64,000 nt of DNA from Rhypophila decipiens. Lineage: Eukaryota > Ascomycota > Sordariomycetes > Sordariales > Naviculisporaceae. Numbering within the stretch: the first letter of the stretch is position 1; the number at the start of each line of letters is the position of its first letter. Below, one piece after another: positions 10,161 to 22,474 of this stretch. Made by a program: the position numbers and the translations under genes. Where the stretch lies: assembly GCA_033297075.1 (NCBI GenBank), contig MU858096.1, forward strand, positions 1 to 64,000, given 5' to 3'. The notes below the pieces were generated by a model. It ran no database searches, was not told the origin of the DNA, and worked only from the letters and a program-made list of their open reading frames with translations.

Positions 10161-13100
10161 TCAGTAATCGTCGTCGGTCAACTCCATCACCTCCACGTCA
10201 TCTTGGTCCGGATATTCGGACCCATCTCCGTCCAAGCGGGCAGTGTACTGCTTGACAAACTTCTGGTCGGGAGACAAACCGGCATACATCAGAGCCGTCA
10301 CAAAGGCAGGGACCCCATCGCCCCCACTCGACATCTGCGCCTTGATGAAGGCAAGCTGCCGACCAGCTATTTGCCAAGTAAACCTGGGATTCTTGGTGTA
10401 GTACAGCTTGAACAAGGTGCTCGCCTTCAAAAGTGCCCAGTAACTGGTCTCTGGGTCCGGCAGAAACGGCTGTTCCAGGAGTTTGACCATCTTAGAGTCA
10501 ACCTTGGTGCCATTTCTCGTGACTTGGCGTGGGGTAATGGCGCGATATTTCTCGTATATCACGCTAACTTTGGCTTGATAAGAAGGCTCGTTGTCTTTCT
10601 TGACTGGTCCCTTATTCATGGCCACCTTCCACTCCTTGTCCAGAGCGCCGAGTTCGATGATCAAAGAGTCCAACAAACCCTTTGTGGACTTGGACTCGTT
10701 TGCGATTGCCTTGAAACTCTCGTAGTGTTGGACCAAGTCTGTATCCCAATAGTGAGGTCCGTCATCACTCTTGTTGGACCCGCTCTTGCTGGCGGCTATG
10801 GCCTTGTGCAGTGCCTTCAGCTCCTTGTCAATCGCCGGCTTGGCGATCTTGAACTTGAGAAAGTCGATAATGTGATGAGGGTCTACTGAGTCCGGGCCAG
10901 TCCACACATCCTTCTTGTACGCTGGCTCGTCAAGAACCAGTGCGCCTGCCCCGAACTGGTCGCTCCTCAGCTTGTCCCAGCTGGCACTGGTGAATATAAT
11001 GCCTTGTTTGCTCTGGTCGACAAGATTGCCGACTAGAGTGCTGAGGATGACGGCCGAATAGTCCGCAACGCTGTTGTTCCTGTAACAGAGGCGCTCCTTG
11101 TAATTCGTGCAGATGCCCAAATAGTTGGGCTGCATGGAAAACTTGAAACTCTTGCCAATCATATCATATACTGCCCTGTCTACAGAGAACCGGGCCCTCT
11201 CTACAAGTTCACTGAACGTCGTCTTGTCTTTTTTCAAATAAGACGAGAGATCTGGCTGCTCAGGTACTGGTGCATTGGCAAAGCTTCCGACGATATCGGT
11301 GTCCCAGCAGACCCAGGCCAAGTCTCCGTCGTAGTCGCCTCCGGACAGCTTATCGGCCAAAGGAATGTTGCCCTTTGCAGAGAACACGATGACGTCCTTT
11401 AGGGCGTGTAGCTCGGGCTTGAACACGGCCCTGACTTTCTGAACATCGCTCTCAAAATGGGCAGGGGATCGAGCGACGAGAACGTCGCAGTCAGCCAGCA
11501 AGGTGAACGAAGTATCGTCCGTCTCGTCGCGAAACTTTGACGAGAAGCCCAAGTGTACCTCGCCTTCCTCCAGAACACCCCAAAAGTCCACAACCATATA
11601 GACGTACGCAGATCGGCCGACTTTGATATTCAGCTTTGTCCGAAGGGTATCGCACTTTTGTTTCTGGAGCTCCCATGCCTGTTCTTGAAGCCACTTCTGC
11701 TGCTTGGGGTCAAATCCGCTGTTCAGTAGAAAGTTCATCACCTCCTCCTTGCTCTCGGGGAGGCCGGCAAGGAATGGGACGTGGCCGTGCTTGACTCTGG
11801 TCCCTCGGCCTGAGAAATTCTCAGCCATCCACTGCCGAAATTGAATGGGGCGCTTAAAGGCCGCCTTTTGGCCCTCGAACTGCTTTTGGAGGTCGTTGGT
11901 GAGTCGATTTGCGATTGCTTTTCGCATCATGGAAGGATCCTTGGCGCGGGCTTCCAGAACGGGGAGAAACTGGAGATTCAGCCCCGCAGACTTGAGTTCG
12001 GTGGCGACACTGCGAACTTCGAGGGTGCGCTGATGGGGTTCGAGCGCGTCGCATTTCCATTTCCTCTGGGATGGATAGGTCTCGATCCAGTCTGCATCAC
12101 CCGTGTCGCCAACGTCCATCAACCACATGCCCTTGGCAGGACCCATTCGACCTTGAACAGCCGACGGAATGTCGGCCAACCCCAAGACATCCCGGACCTT
12201 CCTGGCAACACTTCGAGACATGCGACCTATACCATCGTTCATCACTTTCCCAATTGGCGATACCATATCATCGGGACGATTCGTAATCTGGTGCGGCTCA
12301 AAGACCATGATGGGGAAAGTTTTGCTGAGACCAAGCTGGATCCGGGAGAAGAGTTTGAGGTAGGGTTGGTAGTCATTCTTCTTTATCTCTAGCAGCCAAT
12401 CCAGCATTTCGCTCACTTTGAATTCAGTTCGTTTGTTTGGTGGTTGGTTGTCTGGAGGTACACGAGATTGACTCCTGTCGACAATGGGCAGAAATTGATA
12501 GCCGCTTTCAGCAAAGCAGTGAACCCTATCTTTAATAACCGGCTTGGCCTCTGGACCAAGACGAAATTCCTTGGCAGGTTGTCTATATCCGGCATCTTTG
12601 GTATAGAATGCCCGCCAGTCTCGCCCGACGATGGAATGCGCCTTCTGGGTAAGCCAGTCAATTACTCTATCAGATCCACCTGGCACGTCTTTGACGTATT
12701 TGGGAGCTGCTGGTGAAGTTGGCGAAGGGATAAGCATTTCGAAAAAACGATCTGGTCCGAAACGTCGGGTCAAGCGGCAGCCTTGGTCCAATTTGAGCGG
12801 CTTCAAATCGACAAGGAATAGCGGTCCAGTGGTATCTGGATTGAAATCTAGTGTTGCGGACAGGATAACAGCGTCACCCTTGCTTGTAAAGTCGCCCGTC
12901 AAAGCAGCAGCGAATGCCTCGGCCGAGGGCTTCTCAGGGAACGACCTGCCTCGGAAGAGATCATGCTCTCGGAGACTTTTCCAGATATCGTTCATGGTCT
13001 GCGAGGCCCAGACAGGATTGTACTTGAGTTGGGGACTGTCGAGATCAACCTTGCAGTGCAGGCAAATTCGGGTCAACTCCCATGCAAGACCAAATGGGGC

Positions 13101-14459
13101 GTTGTGTAGCCAAGCCGGAAATTTCGCTGTACTATGTTAGCGGTGGACACAGGGTGACAAGCAATCAACAAGGGAATTCTTACGCCAGATGTTTTGAAGT
13201 CTCGCCTCCAGTGATGTTGGCTGTGCAGATGGGGCCTGCAAATTCCAAAGGGAATCGGCGTCTGCCATGTCCGGGACGCTTGAGTAGACAGTACTGGTAA
13301 GTGTTGGAGAGCCAGCATAAGGCCGCCGCATTGGGTGAGGTACAGGCTCATCCGCATCTTCCAGGGATATGGGGTCATCCCGTGTTCCAGCTGGGGCCCG
13401 ATGGTGCGACATGGAGGGGAGGAAGACCGTAGTTTTCTTGACGCCGGTAACATTGGCCTTCTGAGATCGCTTCTGCTTGGGCGAATTCGGGTCAACGGTA
13501 GTCTGGGAGTCAATATACTGCGCCTCGGTCACATCGAAGCAACTTCGGGAGATGGAGAGACTGCTGCTGTTGCTCGACTCGCTGTGGGTTAATTGGGGCA
13601 CTGGACTGACACCCAGTCTCCTGCGGCTCGGTATCACATCCATCATGGAAGACGGTGTTCTTTCGGTCGGCTGCTGCTGTGCAGCTCCTTTCCTCCGCTT
13701 CGGGCTGCTGTCGCCATCCTCATCCTGTCCCTCCAATGAAGGTCGTTTTGGTCTCGGCCTCTGCGAAGAAAAGACGGGCTGGGGGAAAGCCGGCTGTCGC
13801 AGGAGGGGCTGCGTTGAACTGATGGTGTGGTTGTTGTAGGCGTGGTAGTCGTCTTCGTCTTCGTCTTCGTCATCTTCGCGTTTTATTCGGTGATGAGACT
13901 GATGACGCGATGATCTCTCCTTCAGCGGGGAAGCCGGCGCCCTATTGAAAGCACGTTGTGAGTGTGAGGAGGTCGGCTGTGGAAACGACGCGTGCACGCT
14001 TGTGTGAGCCCGGGCGACGGGCTGTGAGCCGAGGTCTAGTGCGCTAGGTCCTCTGATGCCGGCAAAGCTCAGGCTCTTGTTGGTGTGAGTCAAAGCGCTG
14101 TCCAGTACCGTCAGGAGCATGTTCTGCATCTTGAGACGCTGTCCTGCTGTTGGCAATGCTCCCTTGGTGAACCGAGGGATCCAATTCTGGCTTTCGGCTT
14201 CTACCTCGAGGTCGAAGCTGTGGAGAACTTTGTCCAGGACGCCATAGTCCTTGCAGGACAGGATGTGCAAGCAACTGTGAATCCTGCTCCAACGCGCATA
14301 TTCGGGATTCTCATTGGCGAGCTCCTTGCGACGCTGTGGCGTGATGGTAGGGTCAGGCAGTTGGAGGTTAAGCGCGTAGTCGTTATTGAGCTTTTGGATG
14401 ATCTCGTCCACTCTGCTGTCTCTCTTCCTAGGGGTGCTGGGCAAAGGTTGCGACGACAT
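10161..14459 (-). CDS. qde-1: RNA-dependent RNA polymerase, QDE-1 type
   Basis: Makes aberrant or double-stranded RNA that feeds Dicer in quelling and related silencing. Minus-strand exons 14459-13184 and 13126-10161 (intron 13127-13183, donor GTAAGA, branch CTAAC, acceptor ACAG) give 1413 aa, very close to Neurospora QDE-1 (about 1400). The join yields 'LQNIWPKFPAWLHNAPFG'. The catalytic loop 'SGGDYDGDLAWVCWD' places metal-binding Asp1023, Asp1025 and Asp1027 where cellular RdRPs have them. Other family blocks are 'MNDGIGRMSRSVARKVRD' and 'VVDFWGVLEEGEVHLGF'. Residues about 170-400 are low-complexity with an acidic patch ('EDDEDEDEDD') and basic runs, probably disordered. The long second exon is uninterrupted. 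A SAD-1 or RRP-3 orthologue is possible, but length and layout favour QDE-1; the symbol is by family resemblance. Confidence 0.95.
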
Positions 14460-16436
14460 GATAGTCCTTGTCCTCCTCGAGAGTACTTATCATCGGAACT
14501 GGCTGATGACCTCGGTGCCTGAGGCAACAAGAATAGGTAAGCGACGGACAAAGAGAAATGCGCCAGTCGGGATTGGGGTAGAGAATACGGATAGACAGGT
14601 CTCTACACCCTGTGGAATTGTAGACCAATCGCTGATGAGAGACGCCGGAGGAGTGAGGAATAGAGTTATGTCATGAGTGGGTTGCGATGAATTGGTGGTC
14701 GCCAAAGGGCAAGAAAGTACAGAGACAGTGGCGCAAAGGGAAGGAGAATGCAATTGACAAATAGAAGGCGAACAAACCTATCCCATTTCCCAGCAAGAAT
14801 TGACCGTATACTGTTTGCAAAGTTGCTGAAGTCTTGCGCGATTGAAGTGGACAGTAAGATGTGTGAGATTGGGGAACTCAGATGGCAAGATGCTGACTGG
14901 TGGGTTGACTGCTTTAGTTGGTCGGCGGTAAACTTGAACTGCTGAAGGTGTGAGTCTCAATAATTCCCCCTCAAAAGTGCCAAAAGTGCGATGTCTGGTG
15001 CTGGGTTTGCGCAAACAGTCGCTACTGTGATTTTCCTCGTGTTTGCGACTCAGCAAAGAGTTCGGGCGCAAGTTGTTGATCTCGCGAGACAACTGAAGAA
15101 AAATGTCCAACGAGGCACAGAAAAGAGCTCAATTGAACGGCGACATCATCTCGACCCAGCTATGTGATTTCGGCGCTCAGCGCGTTTGCGATCCCCTCTC
15201 TCCTTGGGCACAATTGCTCTCGTCTCTTTCGGGAATGGCGGCTCGCGGATGCGGCCAGCCAGTTGTTCCGTGTGGTCACAGGGGTGGAGGTGGTCATTTC
15301 CAAATGGAGATGAAGGAAAGCTGCTTGCTGGTCGGCACTTTTGGTCTGAGCTTTAGAAGCTGATGGGATGGAACAGAGTAATAATGTAAACGTTTGAGGT
15401 TATTCGCAAAAGCAGATGGACAAGGACAAGTCAACGGCGAATAAGAACCAAAAGACACCGCGATCGCTTCCGCTTTATTCTCAGTTTGACTTTAGGCCCG
15501 GCCCGCGCTAGGTAACGGCAGGCATGTTTGGTGAATCGTCACCGATGGAAAGAGCATCAGTGCTCCAAACGTTCGGTACGGAGTCCGTTCCTGCGTTCCC
15601 CGCCGGGCCCACTCGATCCTGGCCAAACTGTACGTGTACATGTACTGTACACACCCCTCCTCATCCTGGCATTGGCCCGGCCTGGTTCCATAAGAAAACG
15701 ATGGAACGAGGACTATAACGTTTCTACTTTCTCCTGCCTGTTGTTATCTTGTCATTTGAAGCTACATTTCGTTCATGAGAAGGTGGGCAGTTGGCACCAG
15801 TGACCAATTAGAAATTAGTATGGCTTCGGGCCCATCAGCGAAACATTCCACCGGGCATGCAACACCTGCCCCGGAAGCCGCAGGCAAGCTGCTGCAACAT
15901 CACCCAATTCCCGGTGGTCTCAGTCAGCACAAGCTTGGCAAGAAGGTGTGGCCCCTGCCCCACCCGTGAATCCCGAGGCCAAACAGTGGATACCCGGGAC
16001 CCCTCCACACCTCCAAAAATGCCTCCTTCTGGGTCCTGGCCCCCCAGTCCCCGCAGAAAGAATTCTCGGCTTCTTTCTCTCACTTGAGGGAACATCGTCT
16101 CGGATTTGCATCGGTATTTATTTCTCCCCAAGCTCACAGTTCCAAGCCGCAATCTGTCTCGAATTCGTAACGTTTTGATGACAGCCCAATCGTCGAACCG
16201 GCCGTGCAACCCAGTCTCCCGTCTTGGCCAGCTGACTAAGGCCAGTCAACCCAGCATCGGGCGTTGATCCAAACATCTCCGGTGGAGGGGCTCCACTCCC
16301 GTTGCCCGCACGATCCCGAAAGGCGCCCGTCAGTTCTACCGCCGCAAATCCCACGGTTTCTCATTGTGTGGTCTGGTCGATTGAAGGCCAGTTCTGTTCA
16401 GACGAGGTATCTCGGGTACCTTTACCTCTCTCGGAC
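14460..16436. other. Divergent intergenic region between RdRP and transcription factor genes
   Basis: Both neighbours start from this 2-kb stretch in opposite directions, so it holds two promoters. No frame shows protein-family sequence or a signal peptide. Confidence 0.5.
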
Positions 16437-19400
16437 ATGTCAGAGACCCAGGATAGCCCTATTCTCGAGGATCTAACCCCCGAAGAAGCAAACCGCATCA
16501 TTCACTCCCACCGCAAGGTACGATACGGTAAGTTTGTTTTCTCTTTTTGTCCTAGGAACGCCCCTTTTTTGGTCTTGTTCTCTCCGAGTCCTCCAACAAA
16601 AAAACCACCGAACCGCTCAAAGTTTACCCCGCCCTACCCCCGAGGTGAGGAGAAAGGACAAGTAGGTCAATGAAAGGTCTGGTAAACAATCACATAGTGC
16701 TCTTCTTCTGTGCATTGCGAGCTTCCCTCGGCAAGAGATAGTTGATCGTCAGGGTCAAGGTGGAGGAGCTCATCAGGGGCAAAAAAAAGAAAAGAAAAGA
16801 CGTGATTTCCTGAATGCTCTCTTCCAATCATCGAGTCTCCTGTGCACTTTGGCTTATTCCATCTCTTCTTGTTCCACCTAGGCACCGCTTGTTGGCCATG
16901 TCGGCAGCGAAAGGTCAAATGCGATAATCAGAGCCCGTGCGAGAACTGTGTCAAACGAGAGCATCCTCAGCTATGCTCCTACAAGCCCAACCGATCTGGG
17001 AGCGGTAAAAGCGGTTCTGTTGGGGGCACCGACACCTCTCAGTCCAAGAAGCGTCCCCATTCACCAGACGATCCGGGATCGAGGAGTACCAGCAACGAGG
17101 CCCGAGAGGCCATCAAGGCCTACGGTATGTACTCAGCTCCTCCTCCTCCTCGCCCTGCCCACTGAGAATCTAACCCCGAGACCAGAACCGGATGCTGCCG
17201 AAGTGACTCGCTATGTTGGTCAAAACAGTCTCCCTGCCTTGTTGAGGGAGACCGCCAACGAGCCGCAAGACGTCAACTTTATACGCCAAGATATGCGGTC
17301 CCTCCTGGGGCTCGATAACTCGGCCCCCTTTCCACTCATGTCGTCACGCCATCTTGACAGACTTACCCATGACATATCCTCCGAACTACCATCTGACCGG
17401 GAGGTTATGAAGTGAGTTCTTCTCCGAGCTTGTTCCTTGGTGATTTCTTGGACCACGCACTAAAACTTCAGCTGCCATCTCCCAGGCTCTTTCGAACATA
17501 CAAAGAAATTCCCCAGCCATTCTGGGGCTTCGTCATCGACATTGACGACCTCGAGTCAAGATTGATGATTTATCTAGAAGATCGAGCCAAGAATGCCCGG
17601 GCCTCGACAAAGACGACAAAGCCCGTGTCTGCCTCATGGCTGGCCATACTCTTCGCCGTTCTCGCAGTCGGCTCCCAATATCACGACTCACCATACCACA
17701 TCCGAACAAGAGACTCGCAAAGATATATCCAGATATCGTTCCATTTCCTCAGACTCGGAAACTTCCTCCTGCGACCTAACCTGGATTCTATACAAGCCAT
17801 GTTGATGACGAGTTTTGTGTTGCTCAACGACATGAAAGCAGAAGCGTCATGGGCCTTGCTTGGACTGACGTGCAGACTTGCCCAGTCACTCGGTATCCAT
17901 CGCCCCCAGGTACTGGATGGCCGACAGACGGCCGATGTGGTGAAAAAGGAAATGGCGAGGAGGAAGCTTTGGTATTGGCCAATGCCCCTATTTCCCTTGA
18001 CCATGCGAGGCGCTGACAGCTTGTTCTAGGTGGACCTGTCTCTGGCATGACACGCTCACATCTTTGTCCTTCGACCGGTACGTCGTTTACTATTGACCCT
18101 CTTGCCTCTGACCCCATGTCTAATCCTTGCCTCGATAGGTCTCCAATGACCAACATTCCCTGCTGCCCTATACCCGTATCACCTACTGCAGAAACGGAAG
18201 GGTGGGCTTATCTGGAAGCCATGTATCACCTCTGCCAGATCATCTCGCAGAGAATGAATCCCGATGCCGTCGCCTCTGCCACGTACGCCCAAATACTTGA
18301 CAACTCGGCGGCTTTGGAGGGGATCCGCGAAAAGCTTTTGATTCAGCTCAAGAACAAGGAGGACTGCAAATCTGCCCTTGATCGGCTACAGTATTTCGCC
18401 ATCCGATTGCACACCTCTTTTATGATATCCGTGGCCTGCCGTCCAGCCTTGATGCGCGGAAATACCCGCCTCGACCCTGCGCAAAAGAAGATGCTCGGAG
18501 ACAAATGCAAGGAAAACCTCACCGAGACGGTGCGCATGTTCCTCGCCATGCACCAACTCTCCGTCATCCCCACCAGGTCTTGGGCCTTTACGTATCACGG
18601 TCTTTCGTCTGCAGTGTTGCTGGGCATTCTTGGCGAGACAAAAACCGACCCCGAAGTTCGCCAGCTGCAAGGCGATCTGATATCTGCGTTGTCTGCCACG
18701 GCTGCCAAGGAGCAGACATCTCCGCAGCCTCACATACACAAGACAGATCTCGACATCGAACTTTCAGGTCCTCTCCACAGGGCCTTGACTGCCCTGAAAA
18801 ATATCTACGACCATGGCTCCATCATCGGCCCGGCAATCAAGAGAGAAGGCAGTATCTCAGGGCCAGCCTCGGGAACACGTACTCCGCTGCAAATCAGCCA
18901 GCTTGCCGGTTTGACGGGAACCAGCAGCGCCCCAAGCCAATCTAGCAACAATCCGGCCAATAATAACAATGTCAACAACATGAGCGGGGGGTTCGTGCCA
19001 GACATGCAATCACGCAGCATGAACATGAGTCTGGACCCACACCAAAATGCTGCCCTGGCCATGGCCGAGATGAGGCAGGAAAACGGCGGGCAAATGCCAG
19101 ACTATGGGCAAGCGCAGGGGTGAGTTCCATGTTGCACAGACTGGCCAACTACTCAAAAAGTGTGTGACTAACTCCCATCTCAGGAGCATGCCTCCATTCT
19201 TACAACCATTGCAAGCCGGGGTTATGCCCGACCTCGGAAACTTCGATCCTGCCACGTACATGTCGCCCATGGACTTGTATGATTCCATCTTTTGGGGTAC
19301 GTCATTTCTCCCTGGGATCTCGCTATCACCTGTCACCATCACTAACGCTTGGCCACATTGGGTATTGCTGCAGAGTCCCCCGACCCCTTCAACACAGGCG

Positions 19401-19474
19401 TGGATTCAATGAACTTTGACTTTTTAGCACATCCACCCCCGGGCCAACCACCGCAGCAGCAGTTTTATTTCTAA
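16437..19474 (+). CDS. Zn2Cys6 fungal-specific transcription factor
   Basis: Nuclear DNA-binding regulator; its target pathway cannot be told from sequence. Eight exons: 16437-16527, 16882-17124, 17186-17411, 17486-17971, 18030-18077, 18139-19119, 19184-19296 and 19374-19474, giving 762 aa with every phase consistent. The zinc cluster is Cys34, 37, 44, 50, 53 and 62 ('CWPCRQRKVKCDNQ', 'CENCVKREHPQLC'), spacing C-x2-C-x6-C-x5-C-x2-C-x8-C, followed by a basic Ser-rich linker. The middle region carries the fungal-specific TF domain, including the typical 'RRKLWWTCLWHDTLTSLSF' segment, which is split by two introns around a 48-nt exon. The C-terminus is rich in Asn, Met, Gln and Pro, like an activation region. 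The first intron (354 bp) is much longer than the others (58-77 bp) and could hold regulatory sequence. Confidence 0.95.
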
Positions 19475-20364
19475 AAAAAAATCTTTCACGGGCCATTCAT
19501 CCCTTTGTGATAACGTTAGCCCTAAAGTACGAATGGTGGAACACTTCTGGGTGAAGAGGATGGGGACTCCATCTTATTGTCTCGGATTTCGAGCACGGCA
19601 CGGCCGAGTTTTTTTATTGTTGGATCATGATGGCTGTCGACGTTGTTTATGTAGTGGCTTTCTATGGTAGATATTTCTGGTATTTGATACCATTCATGAT
19701 TTCTGTCCATGTTCTAGATCCCCGCTGTCAGGATTGAAGTCTATCAATGCCCGTTCCCTCTCCGAGTCCCTCGCTATTAGCCCATTTGGTGACGTCCATG
19801 TCTGACAACGATACAAGATCTATTTCGTCGAGTCTTCCAGGCTATATTGTAGGAATACCCAATTGGGAAAGCACACAGGTCACACTGGTAAGTGCACGTT
19901 ACGAACCCAACTGGACCTTGATGCCTGCTGGTATGCAGATAGGCACAACGTCCGCAAGACTGCACACATACATATGGTCATCCTTGAACGAAACATTGGG
20001 GAGCAACGCAGTATATTCAAACCATACATAACGTGCTAATGTGTCCTGCTCGGCCGGTACCGGTATAAACAACCTCAAAGGGCTGGACCGGACACCATCC
20101 CCGCCATCATTATATCCCCGTTCGCCTTCCTGCTGACAAGTCCCCAAGAATCCATCGCGCGGCATAATGAGAAATAAAGATAGCTGGTACATAAATTGCA
20201 AGACTCTCTTTCGTCCCCATCCATCACTGCATGCAGTACGGTTCCACTGTCCCTATTCCACTACCTCTCTCCTCAATCTCCTTGTCTCTGTCTAGAAACC
20301 ATTTCTGCTTTCAGTGTTGGTGGCGTAAGACCTTTTGTGTCATGTCCAATGAGTCCTACCTTGT
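19475..20364. other. Intergenic, between two convergent genes
   Basis: The transcription factor and the next gene both end here. Nothing coding is supported; the few short frames lack family features. Confidence 0.5.
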
Positions 20365-21459
20365 TCAGCGCCTCAGCTTCGTCATGGCCTTTTGGTACAT
20401 GCCTGAGACCCACCTCCACAGCGCACACTGTGGAGACTTGGCCTTGACTTGTTGCTTCTCCTTCTGCTTTTCCAGATCGTGGTATTCGTCGCTTGTCGAA
20501 CTTTCGTTGCTAAAGGCTGAGACGTCTGCGGCGGTGGTAGATGTGTCTTGAGTATTGTCTTCTGCGACGTCCTTGGTCTCGTCCTCAGTAACGACATCCC
20601 AGGGAGCCCAAGCGTATCGTGGAATGCTGGTGGGGAACCACACAAGTATTTTGCGTCCTCTCGTGCGACTCTGGAGTTCGCGTCGCTGATCTGCGTTGAT
20701 AAAAGCAACGAGTCTTGAGGGGTAATGTTGCTCGTACAGTCTTCCGTGTCCGGATTTCCATGGTTCGTCGGATGTAACATTTGTCGCGGTGGTTTGGATC
20801 ACTTCGGGGACATGGGAAAGATGAAGAAAATCGTGCAAGTCCTCCTCCGTCTTGAACATGCTTTGCTCGCCCCCCAGGTTGCCGATGAGGACGGGAAACT
20901 TCCCAGTTGCCGGAACCTTGTCTGCAGACTCGGACGCGATGTCACTGGGAAGCTGATGGGGTTGTAACAGAGTGCTGGGCAGCCAAGCGTCCCGAGATGC
21001 GCCCTGGAACCAGATGCTGATCTTTTGGCCTTTGGTGAGAAACTCAATGTCGTTGTAAGTCTGACAGTCGACATCGCAGATCGGGACAGTCGGCAGGTTG
21101 ACCTTTGAGGAGATGATTTCTGCTGTATTCTCGGGATGGTCGATAAGCTCGAATTCAAGGTCGTCGTCTATCTCAATCACGGCACTGGTGGGGTAGCGAT
21201 CGACTGCTCCAAAGAAAGAGGAAATGTCCTCTGCTCGCTTAAAAAGGCTTCTGTCGCCGACAACGACGGGGCAAACAGGCAGAGGCCCGTACCTCGCAGC
21301 GAGTTTGCCTTCTTGCCAGTTGCTCTCGCCTTTTTCTGTTGTTTGTTCTGTGATCTTTCGCTCCATAGCGATGATCGCTCTCTCATACTCGTCCTTCTCT
21401 TGTTGCTGGGCCTGCGCAGTACTGGCGAGCGCAGTCTGTCGTAGAAGTTGTGAAGCCAT
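20365..21459 (-). CDS. Unknown protein with two copies of one module
   Basis: No family recognised. A single exon of 364 aa; the ATG at 21459 is the first in frame. Residues about 10-45 are Gln/Glu-rich and likely helical or coiled coil. Two stretches are alike: about 62-163 and 186-287. Each starts with 'P-V-(V/I)-x-G' plus '(L/M)FK' and 'ED(I/L)' ('SLFKRAEDISSFF' and 'SMFKTEEDLHDFL'). Each ends with '(K/R)G(Q/R)KI-x-(I/V)WF' followed by 'AW-x-P' ('KGQKISIWFQGASRDAWLP' and 'RGRKILVWFPTSIPRYAWAP'). This points to an internal duplication of a roughly 100-residue domain of mixed beta structure. The tail is acidic, then Lys-rich. There is no signal peptide or membrane segment, so it is probably intracellular. 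It is transcribed divergently from the amidoligase-like gene. Confidence 0.7.
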   Translation of the reverse strand: MASQLLRQTALASTAQAQQQEKDEYERAIIAMERKITEQTTEKGESNWQEGKLAARYGPLPVCPVVVGDRSLFKRAEDISSFFGAVDRYPTSAVIEIDDDLEFELIDHPENTAEIISSKVNLPTVPICDVDCQTYNDIEFLTKGQKISIWFQGASRDAWLPSTLLQPHQLPSDIASESADKVPATGKFPVLIGNLGGEQSMFKTEEDLHDFLHLSHVPEVIQTTATNVTSDEPWKSGHGRLYEQHYPSRLVAFINADQRRELQSRTRGRKILVWFPTSIPRYAWAPWDVVTEDETKDVAEDNTQDTSTTAADVSAFSNESSTSDEYHDLEKQKEKQQVKAKSPQCALWRWVSGMYQKAMTKLRR

Positions 21460-22474
21460 TTGGAAATTGCTATGCGTCAAAATCTCGTGTCGTTTGTGGT
21501 TTCGTTTTGGCTGCTTATTGGTTTGGCAAGGGAATGAGAACGGAGAAGAATGAGGAAAGTTTGAGGGAGATGTTTGGTTCTGTGTGCGAAAAAAACCATG
21601 CGTTATCAGCTGTTGGTCTCTACGAAATGACGTGGTCTGGGTAAGCTAGGTAGTCAGCTCAGATTGATTCAGTTCAAGTTGTGCGAACCCGGAAGCTGGT
21701 TCACTGAAATAAGGTTTTCAAGAGCAAGGCGATGCCCCTCACATTGGGATTGTGAGTCGGCCACATGGCAGGAGCGTCCGCGTGTGATTGGCCAATTCCA
21801 TCTCAAAGTCCAAAACCCCACACTGTAGCCTTGACACGCGACGTCGCCGTAATGAGATAAAAGGGGTACGTAAACAAGACGGTTTTCTGAGACGGAAGGC
21901 TTTGGACTTGGTGAACAAATCCTATGGCTGTAATCAAACTCATCCCCAGGTAGGCAGACGGACAGGCCAAAAGACCATCCAGTCTACCCGTAGTTGCTTC
22001 ATTGACTTTTCTTGGATCCTGGGAGGTCCTAATTACAAGGGACCAGCGAACGGGTCTTTCTTGGGAGAGGGAGCCTGTGATTTAATCTGGTATTTTGATG
22101 TTCAGGCTCGGTGGATGAGTCACGGCTCACTGAACTCTCATCTGAGCTTCTGTTGCAAGGTCACCAGTGCTAGTAGAAGTTGGGCCCAACTAACAGGGGC
22201 TGGCCACAATGACGGGCTCAATGTCATCGAGACTCGGCATGTGGCATGGTTACCGAAAGCCCACTACTAAGGTTGAGAAATCTTCCTGCCGAATTTCAAT
22301 AACTTCCATACCGTTACTGACAGATGAGCTCTGGAGCTGTCAGCTCGTTCGATCACCTAAAATTCTTGTGCAACTCTGCTTTCCCAAATCTGCATCCACG
22401 CCCGTCCTCAGAATTCGCCCTTTCCAAGCTTATCGCATCCTCGGTGCGCGTCGACAATACCAGAATTCGAGACC
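21460..22474. other. Shared divergent promoter region
   Basis: About 1 kb between the ATGs of the duplicated-module gene (minus) and the amidoligase-like gene (plus). No coding sequence is supported. The head-to-head layout allows joint control, which is inference. Confidence 0.5.

Noticed and set aside
21788..22270. 160-codon frame upstream of the amidoligase-like gene
   Set aside because: No motif, poor composition and no plausible splice link to the gene downstream.
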